64,000 bases of DNA, from positions 1 to 64,000 of the forward strand of contig CAYLYH010000004.1 in the NCBI GenBank assembly GCA_964388155.1, read 5' to 3'. A program made the translations under genes and the position numbers. Within the stretch, counting starts at the first letter, position 1. Each line of letters opens with the position of its first letter. Of the stretch, positions 1-7,203 are shown in pieces. The stretch comes from JACNKV01 sp964388155. Its GTDB lineage: Bacteria > Fidelibacterota > Marinisomatia > Marinisomatales > JACNKV01. Below the pieces are notes generated by a model. The model saw only the letters and a list, made by a program, of their open reading frames with translations, searched no databases and had not been told where the DNA came from.

Positions 1-84
1 ATATAGGAAATCCTTGTGAACAATGTCGTCATACTGATGAATAATTCAAGTTAAAAAAAAGTATTTTTAGTCTTTTTTTTTCTT

Positions 85-118
85 CCTGCCCGCCACCAAC
101 GAGTAAGTAGGGCAGGCG
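85..118. repeat. GC-rich inverted repeat in spacer downstream of the SDR gene
   Basis: CCTGCCCGCC at 85-94 faces GGGCAGGCG at 110-118, giving a seven-base-pair arm (CCTGCCC/GGGCAGG) with a 15-17 base loop. It follows a T-rich run on the plus strand. It belongs to the same GC-rich palindrome family seen at 1077, 1250, 4826, 5660, 10783 and 23268. The rest of bases 1-155 shows no gene. Read on the minus strand it lies just after the SDR stop and could help end transcription, though the T run is on the wrong side for a classical terminator of that gene. Confidence 0.6.
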
Positions 119-155
119 CGCGTGAATCTTTGCGACCTTCGCGACTGATATCAGG

Positions 156-1010
156 TTATAAGTTTTTCTTTCGTTTTCTCATCGTGTTTAACAGTGACCA
201 CGCAGCTTTCGGAACTTTCTCCAAATCATTGAATTCCCCGGCTCCTTTTAACCACTCACCTCCATCGATTGTCACCACTTCGCCATTGATATACCCGGCA
301 TAGTCGCTGACTAAAAACGCTGCAAGATTCGCCAATTCTTCATGTTCTCCAAACCGCTTAAGCGGAATGCGTTTCTTCATCTTTTTTTCGAACCCCAGTC
401 CCGGTGGAGCCAATCTGCTCCATGCACCTTCCGTTGGGAACGGTCCCGGTGCAATTGCAACGGATCGAATTCCATGTTTTGCCCATTCTACTGCCAACGA
501 TCGGGTAAGCGCTAAAACGCCCGCTTTTGCCGCTGCAGACGGGACGACATACCCACTACCGGTCCACGCATACGTTGTAACGATATTCAGGATTGTTCCC
601 TGGCTGGCTTTCCGCATTACTTTTCCAACTGCTTGAGTCATATTGAACGTTCCGTTTAGGACGATATCCACAATGACTTTAAATGCTCCCTCGGATAAAT
701 CTTCTGTCGGAGAAATAAAATTCCCTGCGGCATTATTTACCAAGATATCGATAGTACCGAATGCTTCTAACGATTTAGCAATCACCTCTTTTATCTCTCG
801 GGGTTTTCTGACGTCACAAGCAACCGGAAGTACAATCGCACCGGTTTTTCGTAACTCATCAGCCGCACTATCAAGCACATCCTGTTTCCGGCTGGAGATA
901 ACAAGATTAGCACCCAACTCACCAAACCGTGCGCACATAGATTTCCCTAAACCTGTCCCGCCACCGGTAACAAGAATGGTTTTCCCGTTTAACAAATCTG
1001 ATTGAAACAT
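156..1010 (-). CDS. SDR-family oxidoreductase, 2,4-dienoyl-CoA reductase-like
   Basis: A 284-residue short-chain dehydrogenase. The nucleotide-binding TGGGTGLG motif is at residues 15-22 and the NNAAG motif near residue 92. The active-site stretch reads TTYAWTGSGYVVPSAAAKAG. The usual YxxxK tyrosine is absent at its normal place (serine instead), while a tyrosine sits upstream in TTYAWTGSG. That is the arrangement of mitochondrial-type 2,4-dienoyl-CoA reductases (DECR1), and the C-terminal GEFNDL segment also matches that family. The likely reaction is NADPH-dependent reduction of 2,4-dienoyl-CoA or a related enoyl-CoA during unsaturated fatty acid breakdown, in the cytoplasm. An AGGAGA ribosome-binding site stands six bases before the ATG. 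The gene is alone on its strand. The family call is firm; the exact substrate is inferred. Confidence 0.85.
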   Translation of the reverse strand: MFQSDLLNGKTILVTGGGTGLGKSMCARFGELGANLVISSRKQDVLDSAADELRKTGAIVLPVACDVRKPREIKEVIAKSLEAFGTIDILVNNAAGNFISPTEDLSEGAFKVIVDIVLNGTFNMTQAVGKVMRKASQGTILNIVTTYAWTGSGYVVPSAAAKAGVLALTRSLAVEWAKHGIRSVAIAPGPFPTEGAWSRLAPPGLGFEKKMKKRIPLKRFGEHEELANLAAFLVSDYAGYINGEVVTIDGGEWLKGAGEFNDLEKVPKAAWSLLNTMRKRKKNL

Positions 1011-1047
1011 AAAGTTCTCCTAAACTATTTGGTGGAATTTACGGAAA

Positions 1048-1275
1048 AAGTGTGAAAGTGTTCGTGTGTTAATGTACCTGCCCGCCGGTTTTTTGGCGGG
1101 TTAGAGTGCTGGCGTGTTCAAGTAGCTAGGTGCTTCCACAGTGAAATATACTTCGCATTTCTCGTGGTAAACGCTACGACATTTTCTCCCGCAAAACGCC
1201 CGGGATGTAAACACAAGCACACGGGGTTTCTCTGCATGCGCTAAGGCTTCCTGTCCGGCAGGCGGGCGGCAGGCA
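1048..1275. repeat. Octamer-repeat spacer with two GC-rich palindromes
   Basis: The 386-base spacer between the divergent SDR and PhoH genes holds no credible gene. From about 1050 it reads as degenerate eight-base units (GTGTGAAA, GTGTTCGT, GTGTTAAT). A palindrome follows at 1077-1100 (CCGCC, GG, T-run, GGCGGG), then more octamers (GGTTAGAG, TGCTGGCG, TGTTCAAG, TAGCTAGG). A second GC cluster with CCTG...CAGG arms lies at 1250-1273. Read toward the SDR start on the minus strand, the tract is in the C-rich form. Confidence 0.6.
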
Positions 1276-1396
1276 AACATTTCGCTATGACATTTACCTT
1301 TTTCCGCTTTCCATGATTTACCTTCTTGCCCCAAGATTAAATCAGCAGTAAATTTCCTTAGGTATTCTTCAGAAATTCCAACTTAGAGGTTCTTCG

Positions 1397-2740
1397 ATGC
1401 CAAAAAATAAATCAAAATCCACTAAAAAAATATTTGTCCTGGATACTAACGTCCTCTTGCATGATTCCGCTTCTTTTCTGCACTTTGACGAACATGATAT
1501 CGCTATCCCAATTACCGTACTCGAAGAGTTGGATAATTTCAAACGCGGACATGAGTTGATAAATTTTCACGCCAGAGATTTTCTGCGTACTTTGGACAGT
1601 ATTACCGGTGATGTTCTTTTCGAAGATGGTGTCTCTCTTGATAAGGATCACGGAAAAATTCGAGTGGTCGTCGACAATACGTGGGACGAGGAACTTGTCT
1701 CTGTTTTCAGCGAGGATACGCCGGACAACCGCATCCTAAACAATGCATTTTGTCTATCAAAAGCAACCCCTGATAAAACAGTAATCCTCGTCTCAAAAGA
1801 TACAAATCTGCGGATGAAAGCAAAATCACTTGGGCTTTTCGCACAGGATTATACCACCGATAAAATCGAAAGTGTAGATAAACTTTACACGGGAATTCGT
1901 CTATTTGAGAACGTGGCCGAATCGACGATAGATACGCTTCACACAGAGCCGTTTCAAATTGAAGCTGATCTGGTAAAAGAAGATATCCAGCCAGACCCGA
2001 ATGAGAATTTCATTCTGAGAAATGGGCAAAAATCGGTATTGGCAACGTATGATGCATTTGATAATTATTACGTCCGAGTGAACAAAGAGCCTGCATACGG
2101 AATTACACCAAGAAATGCGGAACAGTCCTTTGCATTAAAGGCATTAACGAACCCGCGTATTCAGTTGGTGACTTTATCAGGAAAAGCAGGCACAGGAAAA
2201 ACATTACTCGCACTTGCCGGTGCATTAGAAAGCCGCTCAATGTATCGCCAAATATTTTTGGCACGACCTATCGTCCCCCTTAGCAATCGGGATATCGGAT
2301 ATCTTCCGGGTGATATCAAATCTAAAATCGATCCGTATATGCAACCACTTTATGACAATCTTTCTGTCATAAAACATCAATTCCGTGAAGAAGATAATCG
2401 GTTTCAAAAAATCAATGATATGCAAGAATCCGACAAACTGTTGATCACGCCGTTAGCTTATATCCGCGGTCGTAGTTTTCAGAAAGTGTTTTTCATCGTA
2501 GATGAGGCTCAAAACTTAACCCCACATGAAATCAAAACGATTATCACCCGAGCCGGAGAAGGCACTAAAATCGTGTTCACAGGCGATATTTATCAAATTG
2601 ACCAACCCTATCTTGATACATTATCCAATGGGCTCTCTTACATGATTAACCGCATGCGCGGTCAAAAAGTTTTTGCTCATGTAACACTTGAGAAAGGAGA
2701 ACGGTCTCCATTGGCGGAACTTGCAAGTGACTTACTGTAA
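1397..2740 (+). CDS. phoH: PIN-PhoH fusion ATPase/ribonuclease
   Basis: A 447-residue protein with an N-terminal PIN nuclease domain (VLDTNVLLHD at about residues 14-23, acidic residues to about 150) and a C-terminal PhoH ATPase domain. The Walker A motif is SGKAGTGKT near residue 262 and the Walker B is FFIVDEAQNL near residue 365. This is the PhoH2/YlaK architecture. Members studied elsewhere have been reported as RNA helicase/RNase proteins, so a role in RNA processing or decay in the cytoplasm is likely. AGAGG at 1385-1389, seven bases before the ATG, supports the start. It stands alone, followed after 77 bases by a small membrane protein. Family assignment is secure; physiological role is inferred. 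Confidence 0.9.
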   Translation: MPKNKSKSTKKIFVLDTNVLLHDSASFLHFDEHDIAIPITVLEELDNFKRGHELINFHARDFLRTLDSITGDVLFEDGVSLDKDHGKIRVVVDNTWDEELVSVFSEDTPDNRILNNAFCLSKATPDKTVILVSKDTNLRMKAKSLGLFAQDYTTDKIESVDKLYTGIRLFENVAESTIDTLHTEPFQIEADLVKEDIQPDPNENFILRNGQKSVLATYDAFDNYYVRVNKEPAYGITPRNAEQSFALKALTNPRIQLVTLSGKAGTGKTLLALAGALESRSMYRQIFLARPIVPLSNRDIGYLPGDIKSKIDPYMQPLYDNLSVIKHQFREEDNRFQKINDMQESDKLLITPLAYIRGRSFQKVFFIVDEAQNLTPHEIKTIITRAGEGTKIVFTGDIYQIDQPYLDTLSNGLSYMINRMRGQKVFAHVTLEKGERSPLAELASDLL

Positions 2741-2817
2741 CCAAAACAATCACCCCTGTAGAAATAGTTCCACATTTCACCGGGTAAACAATAACAATTA
2801 ACCAATCACCTAACATT

Positions 2818-3246
2818 ATGTCTGAATCCATAAATCATACACACGACAATCTTACTTTCAATTATCCGCTGGATTTCCACGGAAGAGAGACATTGAACAA
2901 ACTGGCTTTTTGGAGCAAATTTGTCGGGATTGTTAATATCCTCATGGGGATACTTTACTCCCTGACGATTTTCATCGGCTCCATTCCAACTGTGATTATC
3001 GGTGTATTTTATATCCTCATCGGGACTCGACTAAACTCAGCTTCCGCGCACTTGCGATACAGCTTGCATCACGAAACATCAGAGGGGTTTATTTCCGCAA
3101 TCGATAAATTTCGTTCTTCCATGCTTCTGAATGGCATATTGTTCATTATCACCATCGTAATTTTCGCCATAATACTCTTTCTCATTCTGGTATTCGGAAA
3201 TATTTTTAAAGATATTATTTTAGAAGCTACCGGCGATTTTAGTTGA
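2818..3246 (+). CDS. Small membrane protein, DUF5362-like
   Basis: A 142-residue hydrophobic protein. Three or four membrane segments are visible: residues about 35-55 and 56-75 (a hairpin with ILMGILYSLTIFIGSIPTVI) and about 103-130 (ILFIITIVIFAIILFLIL). The loop between them carries GTRLNSASAHLRYSLHHE, typical of the DUF5362 type of small integral membrane protein. No catalytic motif is visible and the function is unknown. The ATG has no clear ribosome-binding site. The stop codon itself is the beginning of a 16-base tandem duplication. The domain name is from memory of the family and is tentative. Confidence 0.65.
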   Translation: MSESINHTHDNLTFNYPLDFHGRETLNKLAFWSKFVGIVNILMGILYSLTIFIGSIPTVIIGVFYILIGTRLNSASAHLRYSLHHETSEGFISAIDKFRSSMLLNGILFIITIVIFAIILFLILVFGNIFKDIILEATGDFS

Positions 3247-3273
3247 AAGTTTGTAAAGTTGAAAGTTTGTAAA
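3242..3273. repeat. Perfect 16-bp tandem duplication (two octamer pairs)
   Basis: GTTGAAAGTTTGTAAA occurs twice head to tail at 3242-3257 and 3258-3273, starting inside the stop codon of the preceding gene. Each copy is two related octamers. It is the least diverged example of the G-rich, post-stop octamer tract of this window. Bases 3280-3349 beyond it contain loosely repeated TTTTACGG(A/G) units at roughly 12-base spacing. Confidence 0.75.
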
Positions 3274-3359
3274 GCAGAGGGAGCTCCCGTGTTTTTGACG
3301 GAGTTTTGTGCGGGGTTTTTTACGGGGCATCCCGCGTGTTTTACGGAGAAATAATCAAG

Positions 3360-3665
3360 TTACTCCAGGATTTCTTTGGTAAGTTGATCTACTTTTTCTT
3401 CTGCTTTTTTCTCAACGGTTTTTTTGATCCATTCCGTGCCTTTATCCACCGATTCCTGTGCTGATTTTTTCACATCTTCAAATGTGTCAGGCATGTTCTG
3501 CCCTGTCCACATCATGTATGCAATATACAGCACAAATATGGCGGCAACTAAAAGGACGAGTTTTATCAGCCTTTTTATGGCTCCGATAATAATGATTAAA
3601 GACAGCACAACCGCAATAACCAAATATATTGGGTTAGATGTCAATGTGTTTATGATTTGTTCCAT
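3360..3665 (-). CDS. Small membrane-anchored protein of unknown function
   Basis: A 101-residue protein with two adjacent hydrophobic segments (about residues 13-31 YLVIAVVLSLIIIIGAI and 33-53). A charged, lysine/glutamate-rich amphipathic tail follows (residues about 66-101, SAQESVDKGTEWIKKTVEKK). No family is recognised with confidence. It starts nine bases after the stop of the upstream metallophosphoesterase gene, so the two are probably cotranscribed. The overall shape (membrane anchor plus coiled or amphipathic helix) suggests an envelope-associated structural role, but that is only inference. Confidence 0.6.
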   Translation of the reverse strand: MEQIINTLTSNPIYLVIAVVLSLIIIIGAIKRLIKLVLLVAAIFVLYIAYMMWTGQNMPDTFEDVKKSAQESVDKGTEWIKKTVEKKAEEKVDQLTKEILE

Positions 3666-3674
3666 GATATTTTC

Positions 3675-4598
3675 TTAAGGATGTTTGTATTTCTTTTTTG
3701 CTCGGTTAACTAAACCACTTTTCTCTTCATACTCTTTTATAAGTTCCATTACTCTCCGGTCATCCGGCATATCTAACGTCATCGCTTCCAGCCAACCGGA
3801 CTTCGATTGAATCTTCCCGCGCGCGTTGAACAATAATTTGACAACGCCCATATAATAGCCGCCTTTCCCCGCTTGTGTTATCAGCGCACCATTCATTTCC
3901 TCCGGCTGCATGATGGTTGTCTGACTATGACTCCCAATGATGACATCCACACCTAAAAGTTTTTCTGCTAATTTCTTATCACCATCAAATCCTTGGTGCG
4001 TCAGCAAAATTATTGCATCCGTCTCTTTTTTTAGATCGTTTATCATCGGCTGAATCACAGATACCGGCTCTTGAATTGACATCGCTTTCTTCACTTCATT
4101 CGGATAATACCGGAATGCGTTTTCGCTCAACAGTCCAAGGATGGCAATCTTCCTCCCGCCACGTTTGATGACTTTTTTCGTCAATACTCCCGGTAGCCAA
4201 TCGGATGAATAATTCGACAGCACAATATCTGCCCCGGTGTTTCGCAAAAGCGTTTCCTGATAAATTTGTCCGCGGGTCAATTCCTGATCCCCGGGTAAAA
4301 TCGCATCGTATGGAATCATCTTGTACGCTTCAGCAACTAAGCTGTCTTTCAGCGGTCGGTAAACCGGAGAGAATATATCTCCGGCGTCAACAATGATGGT
4401 GTTCGGATGTGCGTGAAGGAAGGATTGTACAAACTCAACGCGTTTTTCAAGAGAGCCCAGCGGATGATCAGGGCAGTAACAATTCTCAAGCGCACCGTTT
4501 GTATTGTTTGAATGAAGGATGTAAATCGCTTCATTATCGGAGATTCCGATACCGGTCATCATAAAAACAAGTGCGATGTTTATAAATAGTGTCTTCAT
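3675..4598 (-). CDS. Exported metallophosphoesterase / 5'-nucleotidase-like protein with altered motifs
   Basis: A 307-residue protein with an N-terminal signal peptide (about residues 1-20) and the calcineurin-like fold motifs of UshA-type nucleotidases: HSNNTNG at 29-35, DAGD at 71-74, LTHQG near 200 and IIGSHS near 222. Two classic metal or catalytic motifs are changed. The usual ND-x-HG reads NNTNG, and the usual GNHE reads GDQE at 103-106, losing the catalytic histidine. A C-x-C pair at residues 40 and 42 followed by PLGSLEKR recalls a subgroup of exported phosphoesterases found near cytochromes. Likely periplasmic. Activity is uncertain because of these substitutions; it may bind rather than hydrolyse its ligand. 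It is the upstream partner of the small membrane protein that follows. Confidence 0.75.
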   Translation of the reverse strand: MKTLFINIALVFMMTGIGISDNEAIYILHSNNTNGALENCYCPDHPLGSLEKRVEFVQSFLHAHPNTIIVDAGDIFSPVYRPLKDSLVAEAYKMIPYDAILPGDQELTRGQIYQETLLRNTGADIVLSNYSSDWLPGVLTKKVIKRGGRKIAILGLLSENAFRYYPNEVKKAMSIQEPVSVIQPMINDLKKETDAIILLTHQGFDGDKKLAEKLLGVDVIIGSHSQTTIMQPEEMNGALITQAGKGGYYMGVVKLLFNARGKIQSKSGWLEAMTLDMPDDRRVMELIKEYEEKSGLVNRAKKKYKHP

Positions 4599-4714
4599 AC
4601 GCCTACCGGAAAATGGACTAATTTTTGGGTAGATTTCAAGGAATATTTTTAATACATCAAATCAAATATTTCTCTTAAATTTCCACTCGGTTTTTGAAAG
4701 AAAACCAATCCATT

Positions 4715-4788
4715 GCCACTGTAGCTCAGTCTGGTAGAGCAGTTCATTCGTAATGAACGGGTCAGGGGTTCGAGTCCCTTCAGTGGCT
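4715..4788 (+). tRNA. tRNA-Thr (anticodon CGT)
   Basis: A full cloverleaf can be drawn. The acceptor stem GCCACTG pairs with CAGTGGC (4781-4787), and the D arm GCTC/GAGC is intact. The anticodon stem GTTCA/TGAAC encloses the loop TTCGTAA with anticodon CGT (codon ACG, Thr). The T arm AGGGG/CCCTT carries TTCGAGT. The discriminator base is T, and the following bases are CA-T, so the CCA end is not encoded. It stands alone between two minus-strand genes. Confidence 0.95.
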
Positions 4789-4825
4789 CATTTTTATTTT
4801 GTATCTATACATCCACTCTAGAAAG

Positions 4826-4860
4826 GGGTTCCTGCCCGACCGGCAGGCGGGAAAACCCCA
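4826..4860. repeat. GC-rich hairpin downstream of tRNA-Thr
   Basis: GGGGTT at 4826-4831 pairs with AACCCC at about 4854-4859, and inside it CCTGCC pairs with GGCAGG. This is the GC-rich palindrome family again, here with an extra outer stem. A T-run follows a few bases later (TTTTTT near 4870), so it may act as a terminator for the tRNA transcript, though the spacing is longer than usual. Confidence 0.5.
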
Positions 4861-4948
4861 AATTTGTTAGTTTTTTCCACAACCCCCGTCCTACCAATCG
4901 GAATGGATTCATCTGTACAACATTTATAGTGTTTTGCTCAATCCCGCT

Positions 4949-5374
4949 TTAAAACTTTTCCACACCCAGCAGTTCAACATCAAAAATCAAGGTGGCATTC
5001 GGCGGTATGACTCCTCCTGCGCCTTGTGCTCCGTAGCCAAGTTCCGGCGGAATGGTTAAAGTCCGTGTACCGCCGATTTTCATTCCGGCAAATCCTTCAT
5101 CCCAGCCTTTAATGACCATTCCGACACCTAATGTAAATACGAAAGGCTCGCGACCTGGGTTTTTCGATGAATCAAACACCGTTCCGTCTTCTAATTTTCC
5201 TGTATAATGCACGGTGATTTTATCCATTTTTTCAGCTAAGTCGCCTTCGCCAATCTTATGGTCTACCAGTTTCAATCCGTTTTCCAACACGACCTCCTTT
5301 GACTGTGTACAGCCGTTCATTGTTAAGAGTATTACTCCTGTTGTTATCATTAATTTCCATATCATGTTCGTCAT
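4949..5374 (-). CDS. FKBP-type peptidyl-prolyl cis-trans isomerase, lipoprotein
   Basis: A 141-residue protein with a short hydrophobic leader ending in a cysteine (LLTMNGC, a loose lipobox), then a single FKBP domain covering about residues 30-141. Hallmarks are HYTGKLEDGTVFDSS, VIKGWDEGFAGMKIGG and IPPELGYG. It should catalyse proline isomerisation in the periplasm, attached to a membrane by lipid. I place the start at 5374 because GGAG lies five bases before that ATG; an in-frame ATG six codons upstream has no such site. The domain is complete with all usual pocket residues visible. Monocistronic. Confidence 0.9.
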   Translation of the reverse strand: MTNMIWKLMITTGVILLTMNGCTQSKEVVLENGLKLVDHKIGEGDLAEKMDKITVHYTGKLEDGTVFDSSKNPGREPFVFTLGVGMVIKGWDEGFAGMKIGGTRTLTIPPELGYGAQGAGGVIPPNATLIFDVELLGVEKF

Positions 5375-5544
5375 AATATCTCCATATTTCAATGTGAAAT
5401 TACGAAAGAAAAATTTAGAAGAAAGTTGAAAATCGTAAAAACTAAACTTTGCGGAAGTTTTTGTAATGTCCCCGAAAATATGTTCTAATTTCTCATGTAT
5501 TTATGTATTGAAACATTAACTTTCGCAAAGATCATGATTATGCT

Positions 5545-5726
5545 GAATGGTAGTAGTTGAAAGTAGAAAGTAGTGTAAAGAATGTTTTAACCTCCGTGCT
5601 CCAAGCTCTAAGCTAATAAAGTAGTGAGTCGAAAGCAGTAGCAGTTGGCAGGAGCAATAAACCCGCCAAAATGACCGGCAGGCCGGCAATCGAACACTTG
5701 AACACACTAACACTTTAACATTCCCC
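5545..5726. repeat. Octamer-repeat spacer with GC-rich element
   Basis: The roughly 400-base spacer between the FKBP gene and rarA has no credible gene. From 5549 it shows the G-rich units (GTAGTAGT, TGAAAGTA, GAAAGTAG, TGTAAAGA). In the middle, around 5660-5690, lie CCCGCC and ACCGGCAGGCCGGC. It ends with C-rich octamers CTTGAACA, CACTAACA, CTTTAACA just before the rarA start. This is the standard order of the spacer element in this window. Confidence 0.65.
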
Positions 5727-5778
5727 TACTACCGACAATTCATCTTTGTTTAATACCGCAGGCTCAATAAATTGAAGC

Positions 5779-7077
5779 ATGACAAGAGAGACAGAATCTT
5801 TATTTAACCGGCATTTGCCACCGCTCGCGGACAGAGTACGCCCAAAAACGATCGATGAATTCATCGGGCAATCGCACCTAATTGATAAGGGAAGAATCCT
5901 ATCACTCATCAACAAAAATAAGCAGCTGTTCTCCATGCTATTTTGGGGTCCGCCCGGAACAGGAAAAACCACATTAGCCCGTATCATCGCCGGATCTGCA
6001 GATGCAGAAATCCATGAACTTTCAGCAGTCTCCAGCGGCGTAAAGGATTTACGAAAAATCATCGCTATGGGTCAGGCAAATCGCAATTCCGGTAAAATGA
6101 CCATTCTGTTTATCGACGAAATTCACCGGTTCAGTAAATCCCAGCAGGATGCACTCCTTCATGCCGTGGAAGAAGGAATCGTTACGTTGATCGGTGCCAC
6201 TACAGAAAATCCGTCGTTTGAAGTGATAAGTCCACTTCTTTCACGATGCCGTGTACTGACGTTAAAACCTCTATCATCGCAAGCACTTTCTACGATTCTA
6301 ACTCATGCGTTTGAAACGGATATACTTCTTCAAAAAGGGGATATCCAATTAGATGAGAAGAACCGACAGAGATTAATCCTATCTGCGGGCGGGGATGCCC
6401 GAAAAATGCTAAATGCACTGGACGTTTCTATCTCCCTTGCCGGACAAAAAGGAGTCATTACCGAAGATATATTATCTGAGGCACTTCAAAGTCGAACGCA
6501 GATTTACGATAAAACCGGAGATTACCACTACGATACGATTAGCGCATTTATCAAATCTGTTCGCGGGAGCGACCCGGATGCGGCGGTGTATTGGCTTGCC
6601 GTGATGCTCGAAGGCGGAGAAAAACCCGAGTTTGTGGCACGTCGTTTGATTATCTTAGCTTCTGAAGATATCGGAAATGCTGACCCGATGGGGCTATCCG
6701 TCGCTGTCTCCGGTTTTCAGGCTGTGCACATGATTGGCATGCCCGAAGCAGCAATTATCCTTTCTCAAATCACGACCTATCTGGCAAGTGCACCAAAATC
6801 AAATGCCTCCTATACCGCCATAAACACTGCACTTGCGAAAGTAAAAAATGAAGGAACTCCGGGCGTACCTCTGCATTTACGAAATGCACCAACCAACTTA
6901 ATGAAATCAATGGATTACGGAAAAAACTACGATTATCCGCACAAACATCCTGACCATTTTGTCGATGCAAATTATTTCCCGGATGGAAACAAAAGCATGT
7001 TCTACAAACCCACGAATATCGGTTACGAAAAATTTATCCTAAAACGCCTGAAAACCTGCTGGCCGGAAAGGTATTAA
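5779..7077 (+). CDS. rarA: Replication-associated recombination protein A (RarA/MgsA AAA+ ATPase)
   Basis: A 432-residue AAA+ protein related to clamp loaders. Walker A is GPPGTGKTT near residue 57, Walker B is LFIDEIHRF near residue 111, and the sensor region includes GATTENPSFEV. The C-terminal MgsA/WRNIP1 tetramerisation domain runs from about residue 250 (SAFIKSVRGSDPDAAVYWLA). It acts at stalled replication forks in the cytoplasm. Length matches the family (about 420-450). There is no clear Shine-Dalgarno sequence; the C-rich octamer tract ends about 50 bases upstream. It precedes lptD with a 126-base spacer. Confidence 0.95.
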   Translation: MTRETESLFNRHLPPLADRVRPKTIDEFIGQSHLIDKGRILSLINKNKQLFSMLFWGPPGTGKTTLARIIAGSADAEIHELSAVSSGVKDLRKIIAMGQANRNSGKMTILFIDEIHRFSKSQQDALLHAVEEGIVTLIGATTENPSFEVISPLLSRCRVLTLKPLSSQALSTILTHAFETDILLQKGDIQLDEKNRQRLILSAGGDARKMLNALDVSISLAGQKGVITEDILSEALQSRTQIYDKTGDYHYDTISAFIKSVRGSDPDAAVYWLAVMLEGGEKPEFVARRLIILASEDIGNADPMGLSVAVSGFQAVHMIGMPEAAIILSQITTYLASAPKSNASYTAINTALAKVKNEGTPGVPLHLRNAPTNLMKSMDYGKNYDYPHKHPDHFVDANYFPDGNKSMFYKPTNIGYEKFILKRLKTCWPERY

Positions 7078-7079
7078 AC

Positions 7080-7200
7080 AGGTAAATGGGTAGATGAATA
7101 GATGTGTAAACGGGGAGACAAGTAAATGCAAATCCAACTTATAAATCACTACTCACCAATAACTACTCACCAACCCATGAACTCACTAATTCATTCATAA
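7080..7200. repeat. Octamer-repeat spacer between rarA and lptD
   Basis: Directly after the rarA stop come G-rich octamers in register: AGGTAAAT, GGGTAGAT, GAATAGAT, GTGTAAAC, GGGGAGAC, AAGTAAAT. From about 7146 the strand switches to C-rich units (CACTACTCACC, AACTACTCACC, AACTCACTAATTC) up to the lptD start. No palindromic GC core is seen in this copy. Confidence 0.65.
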
Positions 7201-7203
7201 ATT

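Noticed and set aside
1101..1334. A 77-codon minus-strand open frame in the SDR-PhoH spacer
   Set aside because: It lies across repeat octamers and the GC-rich palindrome, has no ribosome-binding site and no recognisable protein pattern.
3280..3349. Possible 12-base tandem repeat with TTTTACGG units
   Set aside because: The units vary in length and content; too weak to call as a separate repeat.
3675..4598. CapA/PgsA polyglutamate protein
   Set aside because: CapA also has a phosphoesterase-like fold, but this protein has UshA-type motifs and is 50 kb from pgsBCW.
5516..5713. A 65-codon minus-strand open frame upstream of rarA
   Set aside because: It consists of octamer repeats and a GC-rich palindrome; composition is unlike the neighbouring genes.
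5715..6062. Minus-strand frame of 115 codons overlapping rarA
   Set aside because: It is antisense to the conserved AAA+ coding region and has no family features.
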